Positions 1 through 5,785 of a stretch of 5,785 bases of DNA are shown here, in pieces; positions within the stretch are counted from its first letter, which is position 1; the number at the start of each line of letters is the position of its first letter. Made by a program: the position numbers and the translations under genes. Below the pieces are notes generated by a model. That model was given only the letters and a program-made list of their open reading frames with translations. It did no database searches and was not told the origin of the DNA. Source of the DNA: Planctomycetota bacterium (GTDB lineage: Bacteria; Planctomycetota; UBA1135; JALUZX01). Location of the stretch: positions 1 through 5,785 of the forward strand of contig JALUZX010000776.1 in the NCBI GenBank assembly GCA_027011425.1, read 5' to 3'.

Positions 1-2
1 TC

Positions 3-1778
3 GGCAACGACCGGACCCGCCTGCTCGAGATCCTGCGCGGCGTTCAGAAGGAGTGGGGCCACGTCCCCGACGAGGCGATCGACGCCATCGCCTCCCTCCT
101 CAACGTGCACAGGGTGGAGGTGGAAGGCCTGGTCACCTTCTACGCCTTCCTCTCCAAGGAACCCCGCGGGAAAACGGTCATTCGCCTTTGCAAGGGGTGC
201 GTCGACGAGATGCACGGAATGGACCGGATCGCCAAGGTCTTCTCCGAGGAACTCGGGATTCCCGAGGGTGGAACCACCCCCGACGGGAAAATCTCGCTGG
301 AGAGGACCAACTGCATGGGCATGTGCGACCAGGCCCCTGCGGCCCTGGTGAACGAGACCCTGGTTCCCTGGCTCTCCACGGACAAGGTGAAGGAGATCGT
401 CCGGGTCCTGAAAGCCGACCCCGACCCCTCGCGGATCGTCACCAAGCTGGGGGACGGCAACAACGCCCATCCCCTGGTCCGCTCCATGGTGGTGAACAAC
501 ATCCGCCGTCCCGGACCGGTGGTCTTCGCCCCCATGGAAAACGGCAAGGCCCTGAAAGCGGCCCTTTCCATGCATCCCGCCGAGGTGATCCGGGACGTCA
601 AGACGGCCCGCCTCAGAGGCAGAGGGGGCGCCGGGTTCCCCACGGGGCTCAAGTGGGAGTTCACCCGGGCCGCCAAGGGCTTCCGCAAGTTTGTGGTGTG
701 CAACGCCGATGAGGGCGAGCCCGGAACGTTCAAGGACCGGGTGATCCTCACCGAGCGCCCCCACATGGTCTTCGAGGGAATGACCATCGGCGGCTGGGCC
801 ATCGGCGCGGAACAGGGAATCCTCTACCTTCGCGGCGAATACGCCTACCTGGTCCCCTTCCTGGAGGAGATCCTGGAAGAACGCAGAAAGGAAGGCCTCC
901 TGGGGAAGAATATTTGCGGAAAAGAGGGCTTCAACTTCGATATCCGGGTCTACACAGGCGCGGGAGCCTACATCTGCGGCGAGGAGACGGCGCTGATCAA
1001 CTCCCTGGAGGGCAAACGGGGGGATCCCAGGAACCGCCCCCCCTTCCCCGCCCAGAAGGGGTTCCTGGACGCGCCGACGACGGTGAACAATGTGGAGACC
1101 TTCTGCAAGGTGGCCCGCATCCTGGAGAAGGGGCCCGGCTGGTTCGCCGGGATGGGCACGCCCCAGAGCACGGGGACCAAGGTGCTTAGCGTCTCCGGGG
1201 ACATCAAGGCGCCCGGCGTCTACGAGGTTCCCTTCGGGATCACCCTGAACGAACTCCTCCGGGAAGCCGGCGGAGAGGACGCCAAGGCCGTTCAGGTGGG
1301 AGGCGCCTCGGGCCGCATGGTCCCCCCTTCGCAGTTCGAAAGGAAAATCTGTTTCGACGATCTGGCCACGGGAGGATCCATCATGGTCTTCGGCCCCGAC
1401 CGTGACCTCCTGGAGATCGTGGAGAACTTCCTGGATTTCTTCGTCGAAGAGAGCTGCGGCTTCTGCACGCCTTGCCGGGTGGGCAACGTCCTCCTGAAAA
1501 GAAAGATCCGGGAGATCCGGTCCGGCAAGGGTGAACCCGGAGACAGGGAATACCTGGAACAACTGGGGACCGCCGTCAAGGTCGCCGCCCGCTGCGGCCT
1601 TGGACAGACCTCGCCCAACCCGGTCCTCACCACCCTGGAAGGCTTCCCCGAACTCTACCCGGAAAGCGAGGGGAAAGAAAAGGTCCGCCAACGGCCGGCT
1701 TTCGATCTCTCGGCCGCCCTGGAGGCGGCAGGGAAGATCACCGGAAGAAACCGGGACGCCACGGAGGAAGAAGCATGA
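3..1778 (+). CDS. hoxF: HoxF, diaphorase subunit of NAD(P)-reducing [NiFe]-hydrogenase (NuoE-NuoF fusion), 5' partial
   Basis: HoxF binds FMN and NAD(P) and exchanges electrons between the nucleotide and the iron-sulfur chain of the cytoplasmic hydrogenase. The frame is open from the first full codon (3-5), so the gene begins upstream. Residue numbers here count from that codon. Residues 1 to about 130 form a NuoE-like thioredoxin-fold domain, with cysteines at 63, 66, 104 and 108. The NuoF-like part follows, with the glycine-rich RGRGGAGF at 205-212, NADEGEPGT at 234-242, a GAGAYICGEE segment from 319, and the 4Fe-4S ligands C485, C488, C491 and C531. From remembered Cupriavidus necator HoxF (about 602 aa), only about 12 residues are missing. 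The internal GTG at 105 is not a credible start because it would remove conserved NuoE-domain helices. The stop overlaps hoxU by ATGA. The C-x2-C spacing of the first cysteine pair is unusual. The family call is secure. Confidence 0.95.
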   Translation, partial: GNDRTRLLEILRGVQKEWGHVPDEAIDAIASLLNVHRVEVEGLVTFYAFLSKEPRGKTVIRLCKGCVDEMHGMDRIAKVFSEELGIPEGGTTPDGKISLERTNCMGMCDQAPAALVNETLVPWLSTDKVKEIVRVLKADPDPSRIVTKLGDGNNAHPLVRSMVVNNIRRPGPVVFAPMENGKALKAALSMHPAEVIRDVKTARLRGRGGAGFPTGLKWEFTRAAKGFRKFVVCNADEGEPGTFKDRVILTERPHMVFEGMTIGGWAIGAEQGILYLRGEYAYLVPFLEEILEERRKEGLLGKNICGKEGFNFDIRVYTGAGAYICGEETALINSLEGKRGDPRNRPPFPAQKGFLDAPTTVNNVETFCKVARILEKGPGWFAGMGTPQSTGTKVLSVSGDIKAPGVYEVPFGITLNELLREAGGEDAKAVQVGGASGRMVPPSQFERKICFDDLATGGSIMVFGPDRDLLEIVENFLDFFVEESCGFCTPCRVGNVLLKRKIREIRSGKGEPGDREYLEQLGTAVKVAARCGLGQTSPNPVLTTLEGFPELYPESEGKEKVRQRPAFDLSAALEAAGKITGRNRDATEEEA

Positions 1779-2494
1779 TCAAGCCCATCACCTTCATCGT
1801 CGACGGCAAGGAGATCCGCGGGAGGGAGGGACAGACCATCCTCCAGGCCGCCCTGGAGGCGGGAGTCTACATCCCTCACCTCTGTTTCCACCCGGACCTG
1901 AAGCCTTTCGGAAGCTGCCGGGTCTGCACGGTCATGGTCAACGGACGGCCCGCCGCCTCCTGCACCACCCCCATCGCCGAGGGGATGATCGTGGAAAGCT
2001 CCAGCGAGAGAATCCGGGAATACCGGAAGATCCTGGTGGAGATGCTCTTCGTCGAGGGGAACCACTTCTGCATGGTTTGCGAGAAGAGCGGGAACTGCGA
2101 ACTCCAGGCCCTTGCCTACCGGCTGGGGATCACGGCCCCCCGTTTTCCCTACCTCTTTCCGAAGAGGGAGGTGGACGCCTCCCATCCCGAGGTTTTCATC
2201 GACCGCAACCGGTGCGTTCTGTGCGGGCGCTGCGTCCGGGCCTCCCGGGACGTGGACGGCAAGCACGTCTTCGATTTCGCCGGGCGGGGCCCGGAAAAAA
2301 AGGTGGCGGTCAACTCCAAGGGACGCCTGGCTGAGACCAAGCTCTCCTCGGCCGACAAGGCCGTGGACATCTGTCCCGTCGGGGCGATCCTGAAGAAGGG
2401 GGAGGCCTACATGGTGCCCGTGGGAAAGCGGGCCTTCGACAGGAAGCCCATCGGCGCGGAGATCGAAGAAAAAGGCACGGACCTTCAAAGCTGA
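1775..2494 (+). CDS. hoxU: HoxU, iron-sulfur electron-relay subunit of NAD(P)-reducing hydrogenase
   Basis: HoxU is homologous to the N-terminal part of NuoG and carries electrons between the HoxYH hydrogenase module and HoxF. The 239-residue product begins with a plant-ferredoxin-type domain whose 2Fe-2S ligands are C37, C48, C51 and C63. Next comes a His-Cys3 4Fe-4S site, H97, C99, C102 and C108, in the HoxU-like context EGNHFC. The last site is C147, C150 and C153, with the fourth ligand C200 in a CPVGAI motif. Residue 157, cysteine in ordinary CxxCxxCxxxC ferredoxins, is serine. This SRDVDGK context is what I remember of HoxU proteins, so it is not a defect. The ATG lies within the hoxF stop (ATGA), seven bases after GGAGG at 1763-1767, which implies translational coupling. 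Length and motifs match full-length HoxU. Confidence 0.95.
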   Translation: MIKPITFIVDGKEIRGREGQTILQAALEAGVYIPHLCFHPDLKPFGSCRVCTVMVNGRPAASCTTPIAEGMIVESSSERIREYRKILVEMLFVEGNHFCMVCEKSGNCELQALAYRLGITAPRFPYLFPKREVDASHPEVFIDRNRCVLCGRCVRASRDVDGKHVFDFAGRGPEKKVAVNSKGRLAETKLSSADKAVDICPVGAILKKGEAYMVPVGKRAFDRKPIGAEIEEKGTDLQS

Positions 2495-2512
2495 TTCACG
2501 GAGTAACCAAGG

Positions 2513-3058
2513 ATGAAGAAACCCAGGGTCGCCACGACTTCCCTCGCCGGGTGTTTCGGCTGTCACATGTCCATCCTGGACATCGACGAGAAAATCCTGG
2601 ACCTGATCGAGTTGGTGGACTTCGACAAGTCCCCCATCGACGATCTCAAGGAATTCACCGCCCGGTGCGCCATCGGCCTGGTGGAGGGGGGCTGCGCAAA
2701 CGAGGACAACGTGCGGGTCCTCCGGGACTTCCGGAAGAATTGCGACATTCTGATCTCCCTTGGGGATTGCGCCATCATGGGCGGGGTTCCGGCCATGCGG
2801 AACGGCATTCCCCTGGAGGAATGCCTCCGCGAGGCCTTCATGGAAGGGCCGACGGTCTACAACCCGGAGAGGAGGATACCCGACGACGAGGAGATCCCTC
2901 TCCTCCTCGACAAGGTCTACCCCTGCCACGAGGTCGTGAAGATCGACTACCACCTTCCCGGCTGTCCCCCGCCGGCTGAGGCCATCTGGAAGGCCGTGAC
3001 CGCGCTCCTGGAGAACAAGCCCCTGGAGCTTCCCTACGAACTGATCAAGTACGATTGA
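2513..3058 (+). CDS. hoxY: HoxY, small subunit of bidirectional [NiFe]-hydrogenase
   Basis: HoxY holds the proximal 4Fe-4S cluster next to the NiFe site of HoxH and, in group 3d enzymes, helps form a second flavin site. The 181-residue protein has the expected ligand pattern: C14 and C17 in GCFGCHMS, C86 in LGDCA, and C151 in PGCPP. Conserved family stretches include the ARCAIGLVEGG region (50-60), GGVPAMRN (90-97) and KVYPCHEVVK (134-143). It has no Tat signal, unlike periplasmic or membrane-bound small subunits, so it should be cytoplasmic. It is shorter at the N terminus than the C. necator protein but close to my recollection of cyanobacterial HoxY length. The ATG follows GGAG at 2500-2503 by nine bases and lies 18 bases after the hoxU stop. 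I see no internal damage. Confidence 0.95.
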   Translation: MKKPRVATTSLAGCFGCHMSILDIDEKILDLIELVDFDKSPIDDLKEFTARCAIGLVEGGCANEDNVRVLRDFRKNCDILISLGDCAIMGGVPAMRNGIPLEECLREAFMEGPTVYNPERRIPDDEEIPLLLDKVYPCHEVVKIDYHLPGCPPPAEAIWKAVTALLENKPLELPYELIKYD

Positions 3059-3064
3059 GAGAAA

Positions 3065-3085
3065 CCGCCCGGGCGGGCGGAGGAG
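3065..3085 (+). promoter_or_regulatory. Intercistronic GC hairpin overlapping the hoxH ribosome binding site
   Basis: The 38-base gap between hoxY and hoxH contains CCGCCC (3065-3070), a four-base GGGC loop, and GGGCGG (3075-3080), giving a perfect six-pair GC stem. The Shine-Dalgarno run GGAGGAG occupies 3079-3085, so its first two bases fall in the stem. It sits 11 bases before the hoxH ATG. The stem and the ribosome binding site are visible in the sequence. A role in tuning hoxH translation or protecting the message is inferred. No U-run follows, so it does not look like an intrinsic terminator. Confidence 0.45.
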
Positions 3086-3096
3086 ATTAGAGAACC

Positions 3097-4542
3097 ATGG
3101 CAGAGAAAAAAAGCGTCGAACGGATCGCCATCCACCCCGTCACAAGGATCGAGGGCCACGGCAAGGTCACGATCCTTTTGGACGAGAACAGGAAGGTCAA
3201 GCAGGCCCGGATGCACATCGTGGAGTTCCGGGGCTTCGAAAGGTTCGTCCAGGGCCGCCCCTACTGGGAGGTGCCCGTCATGGTCCAGCGGCTCTGCGGG
3301 ATCTGCCCCGTGAGCCACCACCTTTGCGCCGCCAAGGCCACGGACATCCTCGTGGGGGGAGAAAAGCTCACCCCGACGGCGGAAAAGATGCGCCGGCTCA
3401 TGCACTACGGGCAGATCTTCCAGTCCCATGCCCTCCACTTCTTCCACCTGGCATCTCCGGACCTGCTCTTCGGATTCGACGCGGACCCGGCGGTCCGGAA
3501 CATCATCGGCGTGGCGAGAAAACACAAGGACCTGGCCGTCCAGGGCGTGATGATGCGCAAGTACGGCCAGGAGGTGATCAAGGCCACGGCGGGCAAGAAG
3601 ATCCACGGGACCGGGGCCATCCCGGGAGGCATCAACAAGAACCTCTCCATCCGGGAGCGTGACTACCTCCTCGAGGACATCGGCAAGATGATCCAGTGGG
3701 CCAAGGCGGCCGTCGACCTGGCCCGGAAATACACTGAGGACCACCTGGAGGAATTGAAGGATTTCGGGACCTTTCCCTCGAATCACCTGGGCATCGTCCG
3801 CGAGGACGGAGCCCTGGACCTCTACGACGGAGGGCTCCGGACCGTCGACGCCGAAGGAAACAAGATCTTCGACCACATTCCGGTCCAGCGTTACCTGGAG
3901 TTCATCGCCGAGGAGGTCCGGCCCTGGTCCTACATGAAGTTCCCCTTCATCAAGAGCCTGGGCCCCGAAAAGGGCTGGTATCGCGTGGGGCCCCTCTCCC
4001 GGATCAACGCCTGCGATTTCATCGACACCCCGCTCGCCGAAAAGGAGAGACAGGATTTCATGGCCCTCACGGGCGGAAAACCGAACAACATCACCATGGC
4101 CTATCACTGGGCCAGGATGATCGAGATCCTCCACGCGGCGGAGAAGATCCAGGAACTCCTCAACGACCCGGACCTGCAGGGCACGGACCTGGTGGTCCGG
4201 GGAGAACCCAGGCGGGAGGCCATGGCCGTCATCGAAGCGCCCCGGGGCACCCTTTTCCACCACTACCGGATCAACGAAGAGGGGCTGGTGACCAAAGCCA
4301 ACCTTATCGTCTCCACCACCCAGAACAACGAGCCCATGAACCGGTCGGTCACCAAGGTGGCCAAGGACTTCATGGAAGGTAAGGACAAGATCGACGAAGG
4401 CATCCTGAACCGGGTGGAGGTGGCCATCAGGGCCTACGACCCCTGTCTCTCCTGCGCCACCCACGCCCTGGGGAACATGCCGCTCGTCGTGGAGGCCCGG
4501 GACGAATCGGGAAGGCTCCTGGACTCGCTCAGGCGGGATTGA
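3097..4542 (+). CDS. hoxH: HoxH, NiFe catalytic large subunit of bidirectional hydrogenase
   Basis: HoxH carries the Ni-Fe(CN)2CO active site that splits or forms H2 in the cytoplasm. The 481-residue precursor has the N-terminal RIEGHG motif at 17-22 and the L1 motif RLCGICPVSHH at 65-75, which supplies C67 and C70. The conserved EAPRG motif at 380-384 includes R383. The C-terminal L5 motif DPCLSCATH at 448-456 supplies C450 and C453. The four cysteines are the nickel ligands. A 25-residue tail beginning ALGNMP follows H456. In this family the tail is cut after that histidine once nickel is loaded, and the following gene encodes a suitable protease. All active-site residues are intact. The ATG is preceded by GGAGGAG at 3079-3085, behind a small hairpin. 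Length agrees with HoxH (about 480-490 aa). Confidence 0.97.
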   Translation: MAEKKSVERIAIHPVTRIEGHGKVTILLDENRKVKQARMHIVEFRGFERFVQGRPYWEVPVMVQRLCGICPVSHHLCAAKATDILVGGEKLTPTAEKMRRLMHYGQIFQSHALHFFHLASPDLLFGFDADPAVRNIIGVARKHKDLAVQGVMMRKYGQEVIKATAGKKIHGTGAIPGGINKNLSIRERDYLLEDIGKMIQWAKAAVDLARKYTEDHLEELKDFGTFPSNHLGIVREDGALDLYDGGLRTVDAEGNKIFDHIPVQRYLEFIAEEVRPWSYMKFPFIKSLGPEKGWYRVGPLSRINACDFIDTPLAEKERQDFMALTGGKPNNITMAYHWARMIEILHAAEKIQELLNDPDLQGTDLVVRGEPRREAMAVIEAPRGTLFHHYRINEEGLVTKANLIVSTTQNNEPMNRSVTKVAKDFMEGKDKIDEGILNRVEVAIRAYDPCLSCATHALGNMPLVVEARDESGRLLDSLRRD

Positions 4543-4549
4543 AGCGCCC

Positions 4550-5059
4550 ATGCCCCCAAAGATCCTGGTCATCGGATACGGAAACCCTTCACGGGGAGAC
4601 GACGGCCTGGGCCCGGCCCTGGCGGCCCGGATCGCCGAAAAAGGAATCCCCGGCGTCCGCGCGGAGAACCCTTTTCAGCTCTCCGTCGAGGACGCCCTCC
4701 ATGTGGCCGAACAGGACGTGGTAATCTTCGCCGATGCAGCCATGGAAGGCCCCGAGCCCTTCTTCTTCCTTCCCCAGGAGGGAGAAACCGGCAAGGAGAC
4801 CTTCACCACCCACAGCGTTCGCCCCGGAAGCCTGGTCGCCCTGGCGGAAGAACTCTTCTCCTCCCGGGCGGAAGCGTGGGTCCTTGGGATCCGGGGTTAC
4901 GATTTCGAAATGTTCCGGGAGGGGCTTACCTCCAGGGCCCGGAAGAACCTGGAAGAGGCCGCCCGCTTCCTGGTTCCCCTCCTGGAGGAAGGTCGATTCC
5001 AGGCCCGCGGCCCCGTGAAAGGGTCGGCACAAGAGATGCTCATGGGAGACAAGGCATGA
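4550..5059 (+). CDS. hoxW: HoxW-type hydrogenase maturation endopeptidase (HycI/HybD family)
   Basis: This protease removes the C-terminal tail of the nickel-loaded large subunit so that the active site can close. The 169-residue product starts with the family signature VIGYGNPSRGDDGLGP (7-22). By comparison with E. coli HybD, whose nickel-sensing residues are E16, D62 and H93, the counterparts here are D18, D62 (FADAA) and H88 (THSVRPGS). GIRGYDF further on resembles a segment I associate with proteases of group 3 hydrogenases. The last 20 or so residues look like a poorly conserved tail. It starts seven bases after the hoxH stop with no convincing Shine-Dalgarno sequence, so it probably depends on ribosomes finishing hoxH. 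Position immediately after hoxH matches hoxW in C. necator hoxFUYHWI, which makes HoxH the likely substrate. The symbol rests on that context as well as on the fold. Confidence 0.88.
   Translation: MPPKILVIGYGNPSRGDDGLGPALAARIAEKGIPGVRAENPFQLSVEDALHVAEQDVVIFADAAMEGPEPFFFLPQEGETGKETFTTHSVRPGSLVALAEELFSSRAEAWVLGIRGYDFEMFREGLTSRARKNLEEAARFLVPLLEEGRFQARGPVKGSAQEMLMGDKA
5044..5059 (+). promoter_or_regulatory. Ribosome binding site and ATGA stop/start overlap setting the response regulator start
   Basis: GGGAG at 5044-5048 lies inside the end of hoxW, seven bases before an ATG at 5056. That ATG overlaps the hoxW TGA as ATGA. The same reading frame is open further upstream to an ATG at 4876 inside hoxW. 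The added residues there are arginine, glycine and proline rich and look non-coding, whereas the receiver fold begins right after 5056. This decides the start. Confidence 0.75.
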
Positions 5060-5442
5060 AAGAAGGCAAGTTCGTGATCCTTTGCGTGGACGACGACCCG
5101 GACATCCTTCTCACGTCGCGGACCGTCCTGGAGGCCAACGGGTTCCTCATGGAAGAGGCGCGAAGCGCCGAGGAGGGGCTGGAAACCTTCAAAGCGGTGC
5201 GCCCCGACCTGGTCCTGGTGGACCTCATGATGGAAGAGGTGGACGCGGGAAAGAACCTGGTGAAGGAGATCAAGCTCATCGATCCAGACGTCCCGGTCCT
5301 CATGCTCAGCTCCGTTGGGAACAGCCTGAGCCAGAGCGTGGACTACCAGGACCTGGGCCTGGCCGGGGTCCTCCAGAAGCCCATCGACCCGCCCTCCTTC
5401 CTCTCCCTGCTCAGGGCAAAGCTGGCGAAGAAGGGGGAATAG
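5056..5442 (+). CDS. Single-domain response regulator (CheY-like receiver) in the hox operon
   Basis: The 128-residue protein is a stand-alone receiver domain with no DNA-binding or enzymatic output domain. The acidic pocket is D12-D14 (CVDDDPD), the phosphoacceptor is D56 (LVLVDLMM), the conserved hydroxyl residue is S85, and the switch lysine is K108 in the QKP motif. All phosphorylation residues are therefore present. The loop after D56 reads MMEEVDAG, so the usual proline two residues after the conserved methionine region is replaced by E60. Its start overlaps the hoxW stop and it has its own ribosome binding site, so it is probably co-transcribed and translationally coupled with the hydrogenase genes. 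It occupies the place of hoxI in C. necator. The partner kinase and the output are not in the window. A link to hydrogen or redox signalling is inferred from position only. Confidence 0.9.
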   Translation: MKEGKFVILCVDDDPDILLTSRTVLEANGFLMEEARSAEEGLETFKAVRPDLVLVDLMMEEVDAGKNLVKEIKLIDPDVPVLMLSSVGNSLSQSVDYQDLGLAGVLQKPIDPPSFLSLLRAKLAKKGE

Positions 5443-5518
5443 ATCCCGCCTTCGCCTCCCTCCCCTTCCGGGACGGGGTCCTTGGGGAAAAGAAAGGGCC
5501 CCCGGTAAGATTCCATCC
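5443..5518 (+). other. Short gap after the response regulator, with a weak imperfect stem and no clear terminator
   Basis: This 76-base spacer contains GGGGTCC (5475-5481) and GGGCCCC (5496-5502). As RNA these can form seven pairs including one G-U, around a 14-base purine-rich loop. No run of U follows; the sequence continues CGGTAAGATT. It could be a weak or Rho-assisted end of the hox transcript, or nothing. I see no convincing promoter for the next gene in it. Confidence 0.2.
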
Positions 5519-5785
5519 ATGGTTTCCGCGCCCCTCCAACAGCCCTGGTATGTCCGGGCCTTCGGGCCCGCCTATCTCCTGGTCTACAAGAGGAGAAACC
5601 TTCCCGCCGCCCGGGAGGAGACCGCTTTCGCGGTGAAAGCGCTGGGACTGAAACCCGGGGCTTCCGTGCTGGACCTCTGTTGCGGCCCCGGCTTCCACCT
5701 GGAGGCCCTCCGGAAGAGGGGGATCCCGGCGCTTGGAGTGGACCTCTCCCCCCCACTCCTCGCCCGGGCCCGCCGGCGGGGCCCC
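5519..5785 (+). CDS. Class I SAM-dependent methyltransferase, N-terminal part, 3' end cut by the window
   Basis: The frame from ATG 5519 is open to the window end (89 codons). It begins with WYVRAFGPAYLLVYKRR, resembling the lead-in helix of small SAM-dependent methyltransferases. The SAM-binding motif I is VLDLCCGPGFHLEAL at about 50-64. The end of strand two, GVDLSPPLL, starts near residue 72 and carries the acidic residue expected to contact the SAM ribose. The substrate cannot be told from this fragment. The likely start has only a poor upstream match to a ribosome binding site (GGTAAG at 5504-5509). It lies on the same strand 76 bases after the response regulator, so it may be read through from the hox operon or be an unrelated neighbour. 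A six-pair hairpin with a TTCG loop lies within codons 13-18. The fold assignment is firm; the start is moderately so. Confidence 0.8.
   Translation, partial: MVSAPLQQPWYVRAFGPAYLLVYKRRNLPAAREETAFAVKALGLKPGASVLDLCCGPGFHLEALRKRGIPALGVDLSPPLLARARRRGP

Noticed and set aside
105..107. GTG as the start of hoxF
   Set aside because: The same frame upstream encodes DRTRLLEILRGVQKEWGHVP, typical of the NuoE/HoxF N terminus, so the gene enters from outside the window.
1018..1043. G6 and C7 runs in hoxF that could pair as a hairpin or be frameshift-prone
   Set aside because: The frame is intact on both sides and the runs encode conserved residues of the EGKRGDPRNRPPFP segment, so codon choice explains them.
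2237..2249. Possible loss of an iron-sulfur ligand in HoxU (serine at residue 157)
   Set aside because: The CVRASRDVDGK context is what I remember of functional HoxU proteins, where the fourth ligand comes from the later CPVGAI motif (C200).
1655..2953. A 432-codon open frame on the - strand across hoxU and hoxY
   Set aside because: It is antisense to two clear genes, spans their junction, and has no domain signature; it is a by-product of high GC third positions.
3034..4572. A 512-codon open frame on the - strand covering all of hoxH
   Set aside because: It mirrors the codon bias of hoxH in GC-rich DNA, has low-complexity composition (rich in H, D, V, G, L, P) and no recognisable motif, while the + strand has an unmistakable NiFe large subunit.
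4876..5055. A longer response regulator starting at ATG 4876
   Set aside because: The extra 60 residues overlap hoxW in another frame and look non-coding; the ATG at 5056 has a good ribosome binding site and sits at the start of the receiver fold.

Overview
The window is a GC-rich stretch read entirely on the + strand. It holds most of an operon for a cytoplasmic NAD(P)-linked bidirectional [NiFe]-hydrogenase (Hox, group 3d). The order is hoxF (5' end cut off), hoxU, hoxY, hoxH, a hydrogenase maturation protease (hoxW type) and a single-domain response regulator. After a 76-base gap comes the start of a class I SAM-dependent methyltransferase, cut off by the window end. Third codon positions are dominated by C and G, with some AGG/AGA arginine codons. 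The host is a GC-rich bacterium. I cannot place it by sequence alone; an anaerobic or facultative lineage such as Desulfobacterota or Acidobacteriota is a guess from gene content and style.

Region by region: 3-1778 is HoxF, a fused NuoE-like plus NuoF-like diaphorase subunit lacking only about a dozen N-terminal residues. 1775-2494 is HoxU, the iron-sulfur relay subunit. 2513-3058 is HoxY, the small hydrogenase subunit, and 3097-4542 is HoxH, the NiFe catalytic subunit. 4550-5059 is the endopeptidase expected to trim the HoxH tail. 5056-5442 is a CheY-like receiver protein, and 5519-5785 is the methyltransferase start. The genes are tightly packed: ATGA overlaps join hoxF/hoxU and hoxW/response regulator, and the gaps are 18, 38 and 7 bases elsewhere.

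The parts work together as one enzyme. HoxH and HoxY oxidise or produce H2. HoxY and HoxU pass electrons through iron-sulfur clusters to HoxF, which exchanges them with NAD(P) at its FMN. HoxW finishes HoxH after nickel insertion. The hypABCDEF maturation genes are not in the window.

The core enzyme is a known family. Two points are less ordinary. A stand-alone receiver protein is translationally coupled to the maturation protease, in the slot that hoxI occupies in the Cupriavidus necator hoxFUYHWI operon. The HoxF N-terminal domain carries four cysteines whose first pair is spaced differently from the usual NuoE pattern. A GC-rich hairpin that overlaps the hoxH ribosome binding site also deserves attention.
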